Assembly (NCBI RefSeq): GCF_018881635.1
Contig: NZ_JACVPY010000002.1
Coordinates: forward strand, 767,545-831,544
Source of the DNA: Polynucleobacter sp. UB-Piko-W3
GTDB lineage: Bacteria; Pseudomonadota; Gammaproteobacteria; Burkholderiales; Burkholderiaceae
Length of the DNA: 64,000 nt
Direction of reading: 5' to 3'
Of this stretch, positions 48,506-55,284 are shown piece after piece (position 1 is the first letter of the stretch; each line of letters starts with the position of its first letter). The translations under genes were made by a program, and so were the position numbers. Under the pieces are notes generated by a model that was not told the DNA's origin, did no database searches, and was given only the letters and a program-made list of their open reading frames with translations.

Positions 48506-48550
48506 TGGTGCGGCTGGCAGGAATTGAACCCACGACCCCTTGGTTCGTAG
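48506..48550 (-). pseudogene. 3' half of tRNA-Arg(ACG); prophage attachment-site copy
   Basis: On the minus strand the 45 bases run from the anticodon loop CTACGAA (anticodon ACG) through the anticodon 3' arm, variable loop, T-arm (TTCAATT loop), acceptor 3' strand CAGCCGC, discriminator A and encoded CCA. The matching 5' half is absent: the next upstream bases do not pair with CCAAG, and no GCGGCTG acceptor strand occurs nearby. That is the expected form of an att copy left after integration at the 3' end of a tRNA gene. The intact tRNA should be at the far prophage end outside the window. Confidence 0.85.
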
Positions 48551-48607
48551 GCATTACATCTGAACGCATAAATACCTATATGAATCAAGAGGTTGTTTAA
48601 GTCAAAC

Positions 48608-48680
48608 CATGCGATAAATTTATACGTCTATATCTTGTAAGTATTTGATTTAATTAAATCGTCAGAATTGATATCGCATG
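48608..48680. repeat. Inverted repeats at the prophage end
   Basis: A 9-base inverted repeat (CATGCGATA at 48608-48616 and TATCGCATG at 48672-48680) surrounds a separate 14-base perfect palindrome, GATTTAATTAAATC, at 48647-48660. They lie between the att copy and the last phage gene. They could be arm-type integrase or excisionase sites, or a terminator of the late operon; the sequence alone does not decide. Confidence 0.6.
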
Positions 48681-48696
48681 TGATTAGCTACCAAAA

Positions 48697-49140
48697 TTAG
48701 GACAAATACAAAGCGCGTTCATCCTGACGGCGAGTGACCAACCCTTTAAGAATTTTCCCACCAGCTTTGTTGTACAAAAGGAAAGCGTCGGCAGCTCCAT
48801 CAAAGTCACCGCGGTTGTGTTTCATCCGAATACTTGACCGCTGGAGCGTCCCTAGCCCAAAGTTAAAACTGATTGAAACGAGCGCATCAAAGCGAGGCTG
48901 AGTAAGCCCATCAGGACATAGTCGCTCCACCCCAGCTTCAAAGCGACCAAGGTCTTTCCTAAGAATTTCATCAACTTCTTGGCTAGTAAATGCACGATTC
49001 CAGTCCTCCGGCAAGGTCTTGCCGTCCCCAATTAAGTGCCCCACCCCAACCGTCCAAAGACCAATAGCGTCTTGGTATGGCTTCAGCCGAACACCCTCGT
49101 GGTGACGGATAGCCTGAATGGCTAGGTCGCTGACCCTCAT
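48697..49140 (-). CDS. Phage lysozyme, T4-type (GH24) endolysin
   Basis: This muramidase cuts the peptidoglycan glycan chain at lysis. The 147 residues have the complete catalytic triad E15, D24 and T30 with the T4-lysozyme spacing (E-x8-D-x5-T), then VGVGHLIGDG and the C-terminal family end TRRQDERALYL. It has no signal peptide or N-terminal anchor, so release needs a holin, which is the overlapping gene before it (4-base ATGA overlap). It is the last phage gene before the attachment site. Confidence 0.92.
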   Translation of the reverse strand: MRVSDLAIQAIRHHEGVRLKPYQDAIGLWTVGVGHLIGDGKTLPEDWNRAFTSQEVDEILRKDLGRFEAGVERLCPDGLTQPRFDALVSISFNFGLGTLQRSSIRMKHNRGDFDGAADAFLLYNKAGGKILKGLVTRRQDERALYLS

Positions 49141-49619
49141 TTTTTAAATGATTGTGTGCCAAACCAAAAGGCAATAACTGAGGCAAAAATCTGCTTGGAG
49201 TCGTCATCCCAAAGCTGGTTTAGAGCAGTATCAAATGGCACTTCGGTATGCCATGCGTACCAAAAGCCAAACACATCAACGAAAACAAGTAGCAAGAACA
49301 TGCCATAAGTAATAGAAGGGCGAACCATAGCGCGGGCGTTAATAACCCACAGACTAGCTCCCTGACCAATCGCAATATCGTGGGCATAAAGTGCCTCCCT
49401 TTCTTGGACTTGGGTAGTCATCGCTACCTGATCTGTACGGATTTCCTCAACCCGCTCTTGAGATTGATAGCCCTGTTGAGCCATGGCGAGCTGCTGTTGC
49501 ATCTGTAATTGGGCTAATTCCAGCTCATGTTTTTTGTCGCTTTTGTCCTGAAAGAACTCCAGCAGTTTAGGTAAACCGCCCATACCAAATGACAACAACG
49601 TAGAAATTAATGTCAGCAT
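49137..49619 (-). CDS. 3TM-type phage holin
   Basis: The 160-residue protein resembles the Holin_3TM (GTA-type) family: a short N-terminal hydrophobic segment (TLISTLLSFGMGGLPKLLEF), a charged helical stretch with many Gln (about 25-75), then a hydrophobic hairpin (PSITYGMFLLLVFVDVFGFW and FASVIAFWFGTQSFKK). The end VIAFWFGTQSFKK is typical of the family. It would form membrane lesions releasing the endolysin encoded next. The start lies 9 bases after the preceding small gene. Confidence 0.78.
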   Translation of the reverse strand: MLTLISTLLSFGMGGLPKLLEFFQDKSDKKHELELAQLQMQQQLAMAQQGYQSQERVEEIRTDQVAMTTQVQEREALYAHDIAIGQGASLWVINARAMVRPSITYGMFLLLVFVDVFGFWYAWHTEVPFDTALNQLWDDDSKQIFASVIAFWFGTQSFKK

Positions 49620-49628
49620 TTCAAATCC

Positions 49629-50075
49629 TTAAAACCAATGGGTTATCCCGCCCTTGTAAAACACGCACATCACAAGAAATGCAGCAAGCATGCACTTCCA
49701 AAACAAAAGCCGCATCTCCTTAACGTCCCTCCCAAATGCATCCTTGTTCTCGTTAGCCTCTTTTAATAGTCGGGCTTTAATCACTTCAATCTTTTCCCAC
49801 TCAGCAGCTCCATGCTTTTTGGTGATTTCAGCTTTTAATTGCTGCTCCATATCATGGATTTCTTTTAACCTTCGCCACTCATCAACTGCGTTAACAAAAG
49901 TAATGTCACCCTTAACTACTTGGGCTTTACGGCGCATTGCCGCTCGAGCCTGAGCTTCTGAAGTGACAAACTTATCTACATCTTGAACAAGCTGTTCTGC
50001 CTCTTTTCCAGCATCAAGCCCTTCACGTATTCCGCTGATGGCTTGTTTAGCAACAAAAGCAAATTCATTGGGCAT
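49629..50075 (-). CDS. Phage protein with coiled coil and C-terminal membrane anchor, unknown function
   Basis: I do not recognise this 148-residue protein. Residues 1-115 are highly charged and predicted helical (heptad-like runs such as EWRRLKEIHDMEQQLKAEI), and the single hydrophobic segment is at the C-terminus (LLFWKCMLAAFLVMCVFYKG). That topology, cytoplasmic coiled coil with a tail anchor, is unlike a classical i-spanin, whose anchor is N-terminal. Its place between a small membrane protein and the holin implies a role in lysis or its timing. Confidence 0.65.
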   Translation of the reverse strand: MPNEFAFVAKQAISGIREGLDAGKEAEQLVQDVDKFVTSEAQARAAMRRKAQVVKGDITFVNAVDEWRRLKEIHDMEQQLKAEITKKHGAAEWEKIEVIKARLLKEANENKDAFGRDVKEMRLLFWKCMLAAFLVMCVFYKGGITHWF

Positions 50076-50077
50076 CG

Positions 50078-50317
50078 TTATTTCGCGATAATGTGAAACA
50101 GCATGGCAATCACCGTCCCCATCGAGGCAACGACACCACCAGCTGCGGCAATCAATAAGGTTTCGATTCTTTTTAGGCGTGCATTAGATGATTTGAATGA
50201 AGATTCAATGTTTAGGTACCGCTCAGCACAGACCGCTTCATGCATGGTGAGTTTGTATTCAATATCTTTTGCCGTCGGCATAGACTTAACTTCCTTAGTG
50301 ATTGGTGTTTTTCTCAT
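50078..50317 (-). CDS. Small phage membrane protein, XhlA-like
   Basis: The protein has 79 residues from the ATG at 50317 (AAGGA is 5 bases upstream; a GTG directly before it and an ATG at the Met of MPTAKDIEYKL are alternatives). It has a helical amphipathic part (LTMHEAVCAERYLNIESSFK then SSNARLKRIETLL) and a C-terminal hydrophobic helix (IAAAGGVVASMGTVIAMLF), the layout of XhlA-like hemolysin/holin accessory proteins. It is the first gene of the presumed lysis cassette, 8 bases after the RCC1-repeat gene. Confidence 0.65.
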   Translation of the reverse strand: MRKTPITKEVKSMPTAKDIEYKLTMHEAVCAERYLNIESSFKSSNARLKRIETLLIAAAGGVVASMGTVIAMLFHIIAK

Positions 50318-50325
50318 CACAGTCC

Positions 50326-52524
50326 TTAGAAAATTACCGGCTGTGGTGTATAAAAGTTCTGTGCGCGGTCATCGGTATTGGAATAGCTACCGGCATAGCC
50401 AGTAATCCACAATTGACCATCATCCATCAGCATGACCAAGTTTTGTTCAGAACCGGAGGAATGTGTTTGGATGTCAACAACCTTGCGAATGCTAATAGGA
50501 GGTTTAACAATTGTTCCATTCTGTTGATTGGTTGTATTACCTATGCCAAGCGCACCGTTGCCGTTATAGCCCCATGTGTAAACAGCACCATTCTTATCAA
50601 GTGCAGCCATCCAGTTGTACGAACCAGTACCTGACTTCACTACTTTTGTAATGTAGTTTGATGTGGTTACACCAGTTGGTAAAATCTGCACCCAGCTTGA
50701 ACGATGTGAGTTGGTTGAATCAAGGTTTGCACCATAGTTTCCAGCACCCGCTACATACCAAGTGTTGTCTGCTTTGCGGCAGAACGATACTGGATAGTCA
50801 TAGTTTGGAGAATAAATTTCTTCAACAGGATTGTTGTCTCCGCTGAACACAACTACTGGAGTTGAAGAGTCAACAAACGTACCATCACCAAAGCAACCAT
50901 ATGTTACGTTACCTCCACCCCATGCCGCTGAATGACCAGCTTGATAGAAGTTATAAGTACCGGCAGCTTGCGCAGTTAGTGCATTGGAAAGTGTCACGAC
51001 GTTACCAACAATCGACACTACACGAGTTGGTTTGATACCGGGAACAAAAGCACCACCAGTAATGTTGGCAGTAGTTAAAGCCGGAATACCAGTACCGGTA
51101 ACAATTTGGTTGACCACAACGCCAGTAACAGATGTCATGGTAATGGTTGTCGCCCCACTTGCTCCACCGCTTGAGTATGTTGCAGTTGCGGTAGTTGCTG
51201 TACTACGAGCCAATGAGTGGAAACTCATATAACCGCCACTAATGTCGTAAATAAATTTACTTGCTAATGCACCAAGTGAACGTGTACCGGCAATAGTGGA
51301 GTTGGTTGTTGTTCCATTACCCAATTGACCGTCACCGTTATAACCCCAAGTGTACAAAGCACCAGTAGATGTAACAGCTGCAACTGCGGTGTAAAGCTCT
51401 CGTGTTTGAGCAATCTTGATGACGTTTGACAAAACAGAGTTTTGTACAAAGTTGGTTTTATTGGTGGTTGAACCATCGCCAATTTGACCGTATGGGTTAT
51501 AACCAGTGCAATGAACTGTTCCATCAGAACAAAGGACAGTAATGCAATTACCGGTTTGATTACCCACTCCAACAGCAACCTCGACAACTATCTTGCCATA
51601 AATGGAGTTGCTGGCATTGGCACTTGCATTGTATGGAACGGTAACAACTGTAGTTGTTCCATTACCGCATTGACCTTCGGTGTTGTAACCCCAAGTCCAA
51701 AGTTGACCGGTGGTATCAATACAAATACCGTTATATTGAAAATTTCCCCAAATTTTTAAAGCACCGGGGAAAGTTGGCGGGAAAGCAACTCGACCGGGAT
51801 AGGAACGAGAGTTTGTCGTCCCTTCACCAAGGCAATAGTTTCCGTTCCAGCCCCACATCTTCACGCTGTTATCGTTCATGATCACATAGTTGTGACGATA
51901 CATGCTGGCTTGCTGACCCATGCCGTTTGATACGAGTGCCTTAACTTTTGTTGCCGAGCGAATATCAGGTGCAGCCCATGATGGGAAGCCTGATGCATTA
52001 ATTGTCAGTACCTGACCAGCAGTTCCCGCTGGTAATGCCACAAGACCACTACCGTTGTTATAGATAACTTCACCAGCATTCGCAGAAACACTTCCTACGC
52101 CTTGGGCAAACAATTGCCAATAAGCTGTTAGGTTTGCTGGTGTTTGACCTAAGGTGCTGTCTTGCAAACAGACATAGCTACTGCCGTTATAGATTACGAC
52201 GTCTTGACGAGCATAGGTCGTACCAGCTGCATATGTACCCTTCCAAGTAAACGCAATCTTCCCAAGCAAAATGTTTGTGCCTGTTTGCGTTGCTGATGTG
52301 GCGTAGGTGTAATAAGTACCAGCAGCATTAGCAGCCAAGTTACTTGAAAGCGTCAGCGTGTTGCCGGTGATATTGACTACATAACAATTCGTTAAAGTAG
52401 ATACCCCAGTACCCGCAATAATTTGACCAAGAGCCACATTGGTGACATTGGTAAAGGTGATGGTATTCGTTCCCGAAGTACCGCCACTTGCGTAGGTTAA
52501 TGTTGCTATAGCGACGATTGCCAT
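50326..52524 (-). CDS. RCC1-repeat phage tail protein, larger copy
   Basis: The 732-residue protein is probably a receptor-binding tail component. Regions: residues 1-75, a Gly/Thr/Asn-rich beta module (TYASGGTSGTNTITFTNVTN); 89-142, a short Trp/Tyr domain resembling carbohydrate-binding modules (FTWKGTYAAGTTYARQDVVI then NGSSYVCLQDS and TAYWQLF); then RCC1-type repeats from about 200 (LWTWGYNTEGQCGNGTT; YTWGYNGDGQLGNGTT; VYTWGYNGNGALGIGNTT) that should form a propeller. A second copy of the beta module (about 447-530) interrupts the propeller. The C-terminus FYTPQPVIF parallels the next gene's product. It is unlike host genes and unlike usual tail fibres. Confidence 0.72.
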   Translation of the reverse strand: MAIVAIATLTYASGGTSGTNTITFTNVTNVALGQIIAGTGVSTLTNCYVVNITGNTLTLSSNLAANAAGTYYTYATSATQTGTNILLGKIAFTWKGTYAAGTTYARQDVVIYNGSSYVCLQDSTLGQTPANLTAYWQLFAQGVGSVSANAGEVIYNNGSGLVALPAGTAGQVLTINASGFPSWAAPDIRSATKVKALVSNGMGQQASMYRHNYVIMNDNSVKMWGWNGNYCLGEGTTNSRSYPGRVAFPPTFPGALKIWGNFQYNGICIDTTGQLWTWGYNTEGQCGNGTTTVVTVPYNASANASNSIYGKIVVEVAVGVGNQTGNCITVLCSDGTVHCTGYNPYGQIGDGSTTNKTNFVQNSVLSNVIKIAQTRELYTAVAAVTSTGALYTWGYNGDGQLGNGTTTNSTIAGTRSLGALASKFIYDISGGYMSFHSLARSTATTATATYSSGGASGATTITMTSVTGVVVNQIVTGTGIPALTTANITGGAFVPGIKPTRVVSIVGNVVTLSNALTAQAAGTYNFYQAGHSAAWGGGNVTYGCFGDGTFVDSSTPVVVFSGDNNPVEEIYSPNYDYPVSFCRKADNTWYVAGAGNYGANLDSTNSHRSSWVQILPTGVTTSNYITKVVKSGTGSYNWMAALDKNGAVYTWGYNGNGALGIGNTTNQQNGTIVKPPISIRKVVDIQTHSSGSEQNLVMLMDDGQLWITGYAGSYSNTDDRAQNFYTPQPVIF

Positions 52525-52535
52525 GTGAAATTCCT

Positions 52536-54209
52536 TTAGAAAATAATTTGATTTGGTGTGTAGCGAACATCATCGGTTCGACTACCAGTTTGACCATATG
52601 TGCCAACACCGCTGGCATAAACAGAACCATCACTACATAAGTAATGAACAGTTACATCTGCAACACCGCCGTAGCAAGCGCCACTTAATTGAAAATCAAC
52701 AACAGTCTTATTTAGTCTGACGAAATCCCATGTCGATGGGATAGCCCAATCAGGAGTGACAGCATTGCCTATGCCAAGGTGTCCATCGTCATTTAAACCC
52801 CACCCGACACATTTGCCGTCTGACCGTAACGCCATTACTGAGCCTTGATATAAACCACCAAGACCACGAATCTTGGTGACGTTAGTTAGATATGAGCCAC
52901 CAAGGGTTGACCATGTAGTAGTGTCAACAGCGTAGCCGTTCATACCACCACCTGACGATCCTGTGGTCTTAATCGTTCCATCATTCATCAGAGCAATAGA
53001 AGTGTGATAGCCACCACTCTTGGTAACAAAATCTTTAACGCCAGTTAAGCAAAGTTTTGGATACCCAGCGGTTGAAGGATAGTTATCGCCAGTAGTGCCG
53101 TCGCCCCAGCCACCACCAACTTGACCGCCATCATCACCCCACAGGTACAAGTCACCGTTTTCAAGTAGTACACCCCAATCTCGGTAATAACTGCCCGGTG
53201 CCCAATGCCCTAACGATTCGCTTGAGCCAAACTTTTTAACTGGAGCTTCAGAGTCCCAAGGATTAAATCTTGTCGGGGTATATTTATCGCCACCACCAAG
53301 ACCGGTTGAATTGACTTCACCAGCCATGTAAGCACGACCATCAAGCGTAATAAACATCGTTGCTTGATATTGACCGGCAGACATCCATACATCTTTGCAA
53401 GGATTGGTGATTGACCAAGGAACAACTTTAGGGGTTTGTGCTACGGTAGTATTGCCCCATCCGCAACATCCATAGTTGTTCATACCCCAAAAATAGACGT
53501 AACCATTGCTGTCAAGGCATCCAGCTCTTTGTTGCCCATAATAATCAAATGCGGTAAACACTTTTGTAACAACCGTATTTAATCCAAGCTCTCCTTTGCC
53601 ACTTAGTTTTGTAGGGATAAGCTGATTTGTTCCTGTGCCAAGACCGTTTATGTACTCAGAGCTATTACCAGTTACCCACAATGAGCCATCGCTCATGATG
53701 TAAAAAACTGTGTCCCAGCCTGATTTAATGGAAACGACTCTTGGAGCATCTGCTGGGAACGCTACTCGACCGGGCTTGTTGTACGAAATATCATCAGGTC
53801 GTCCAGTCCCTGAACAGCCAGCGTAACTTCTACCCCAAGTGCGAACCATGCCCTCATTCATGAGAGTCTGCATGTAATGATTGTTTGAATAGGTGCCGAT
53901 ACCGTTATAGGTGTCCATCAATGCCGTTGCAATCGTGCCGCCACGTTCTGCTTCAAAGCGAAACTCAACGCCTGACGCTGCATTGGAGTGCAATACTTGA
54001 CCCCATGAACCACCAACCGATACGCCACCATTAAGCAGCTGTCCAGCCAGCAATGCATCTTGTTGACCAAGTGCAAAGTTTTGTAGCGTACCGCCGCGAT
54101 ACACAAGTACGCTGCCGTTTTGATAAACCACATCACCATCGACGTAAGACAAGTACGGTGAGTAGATGCCCTTCCAGCGATAGCCAATTGAATTAATGTC
54201 AATCTTCAT
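52536..54209 (-). CDS. RCC1-repeat phage tail protein, smaller copy
   Basis: The 557-residue protein is a paralogue of the next gene's product. The N-terminal 60 residues have the same Trp/Tyr domain (YRWKGIYSPYLSYVDGDVVY). RCC1-type repeats follow (VRTWGRSYAGCSGTG; VYFWGMNNYGCCGWGNTT; LYLWGDDGG; CVGWGLNDDGHLGIGN; VYASGVGTYGQTGS), and the end RYTPNQIIF matches the paralogue. It starts within the stop of the tail-fibre N-terminal gene (ATGA, 4-base overlap), so the two products are probably made and assembled together. A host-surface binding role is inferred from position and domains. Confidence 0.72.
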   Translation of the reverse strand: MKIDINSIGYRWKGIYSPYLSYVDGDVVYQNGSVLVYRGGTLQNFALGQQDALLAGQLLNGGVSVGGSWGQVLHSNAASGVEFRFEAERGGTIATALMDTYNGIGTYSNNHYMQTLMNEGMVRTWGRSYAGCSGTGRPDDISYNKPGRVAFPADAPRVVSIKSGWDTVFYIMSDGSLWVTGNSSEYINGLGTGTNQLIPTKLSGKGELGLNTVVTKVFTAFDYYGQQRAGCLDSNGYVYFWGMNNYGCCGWGNTTVAQTPKVVPWSITNPCKDVWMSAGQYQATMFITLDGRAYMAGEVNSTGLGGGDKYTPTRFNPWDSEAPVKKFGSSESLGHWAPGSYYRDWGVLLENGDLYLWGDDGGQVGGGWGDGTTGDNYPSTAGYPKLCLTGVKDFVTKSGGYHTSIALMNDGTIKTTGSSGGGMNGYAVDTTTWSTLGGSYLTNVTKIRGLGGLYQGSVMALRSDGKCVGWGLNDDGHLGIGNAVTPDWAIPSTWDFVRLNKTVVDFQLSGACYGGVADVTVHYLCSDGSVYASGVGTYGQTGSRTDDVRYTPNQIIF

Positions 54210-55225
54210 AGAAGTACCATTGCCAGTTGATTGTTAACAACTTGGAATTGGACGTTTTCAGACATCGTCCAAGTTGCGTAATTTGCTACGTCACCAGTCC
54301 TAGTAGCGTCATAGTTCAAACTCTGTTTGTCACCTGACAAGTTAAATCCAAAGAAAGTCGGAGCTGCAACAGAGGCAACTAAGTCATATCCATTTTCTGT
54401 AGTCTTAACTTGTAAGAATTTCTTGGCTGCACCAACTAGGCTTGATGGCAAACCAGCAGCAGAAATTACCCCAGCGGCTGCGGTTGCAGAATTGGCTGCT
54501 GCCGTTGCTGAGTTTGCTGAATTAGTTGCATAGCCGGATGCGCTACTTGCTGATGCAGCAGCTGACGCAGCAGATGCTGGAGCAGCGTTAATGTTTGAGA
54601 TGTTTGCCGCAGCAGTATTGATTGCTGCGATGTTAGAACTATTGGTGTTAACCGAACCAATGTTGGTCGAAACTGTTGAAACGTCCCCAGCAATAGCTGC
54701 TACTGCGGTCACGTCAACAGCTGCAATTGCTGCTGCCGGTGAACCAGTCGAATCAAATGTCATGACCTTACCAGCACGCACACCCACAGAAGGTAGCGTA
54801 GTAGTTACACCGGCTGGGTCAGACAATGGGAAGGTAATTGAGCTTGAAATTGATAACTTGAGCTGCTGAACCAAGATGGTCAACTTATCCAAAGCATTGG
54901 TAATCACGCTTGGATAGAAAGCACCTTGATTGGTAAGGTCAGTTTGCTGCAAGTTAGCAACAGAGCTGGTAGCCGTTAGCTTGTAGCCACTTGCTAAATT
55001 ACCAGCAGTTAAAGTAATTGTGCCGCCGGGACTAGAGTTCTGATCACCATTTAATGCAACGGTGTAGTCAGAAGACAAAGTGAGCAACGTGTCTACACCC
55101 GCTGGATTTGTTCTATAGACCGCCAGCTCTGATGCAGCAAATATTTTGAAAGCAAATGGAAAAACACTGGTTGTGCCTGTTCCTATAAACGCACCAGCTT
55201 TCCGAACTTCGCTAGAAATGGTCAT
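54206..55225 (-). CDS. Phage tail fibre protein, T7 gp17-type N-terminal region
   Basis: The 339-residue protein resembles the virion-attachment N-terminus of T7-type tail fibres (about residues 1-125; GAFIGTGTTSVFPFAFKIFA, LSSDYTVALNGDQ, LDKLTILVQQLKLSI). A low-complexity Ala/Ser/Asn region (about 170-245; SAASAAASASSASGYATNSA) looks like a fibrous or coiled shaft. The final 90 residues (FFGFNLSGDKQSLNYDATRT) form a small domain common at the ends of Burkholderiales phage tail proteins. It has no large receptor-binding head. A good Shine-Dalgarno (AAGGAG) is 8 bases before the ATG. Confidence 0.8.
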   Translation of the reverse strand: MTISSEVRKAGAFIGTGTTSVFPFAFKIFAASELAVYRTNPAGVDTLLTLSSDYTVALNGDQNSSPGGTITLTAGNLASGYKLTATSSVANLQQTDLTNQGAFYPSVITNALDKLTILVQQLKLSISSSITFPLSDPAGVTTTLPSVGVRAGKVMTFDSTGSPAAAIAAVDVTAVAAIAGDVSTVSTNIGSVNTNSSNIAAINTAAANISNINAAPASAASAAASASSASGYATNSANSATAAANSATAAAGVISAAGLPSSLVGAAKKFLQVKTTENGYDLVASVAAPTFFGFNLSGDKQSLNYDATRTGDVANYATWTMSENVQFQVVNNQLAMVLL

Positions 55226-55284
55226 ATTTCATGCTCCTTTATAGCCATAAGTTTGTCTGAGTTATTGGCAAGTACGCGCACCAT

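Larger units (their letters stand above)
48374..48696. other. Gene-free stretch with terminator, truncated tRNA and prophage edge
   Basis: These bases between the MCE operon and the phage lysozyme gene hold, in order, the presumed MCE operon leader (48374-48468, no clear promoter found), a tRNA terminator (48469-48498), the tRNA-Arg 3' half (48506-48550), and 146 bases of AT-rich phage end sequence with inverted repeats. No credible protein gene was seen. Confidence 0.7.

Noticed and set aside
48400-48588. A 62-codon minus-strand frame
   Set aside because: It runs through the tRNA fragment and terminator hairpin, so it is not a gene.
48983-49207. A 74-codon frame overlapping lysozyme and holin, considered as an embedded spanin (Rz1-like)
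   Set aside because: It has no lipobox or signal sequence and no proline-rich lipoprotein layout.
55226-55284. A stretch resembling part of a T7-type phage promoter (CTATAAAGGAG)
   Set aside because: The similarity is accounted for by the Shine-Dalgarno of the tail-fibre gene, and no second copy was seen elsewhere in the phage region.
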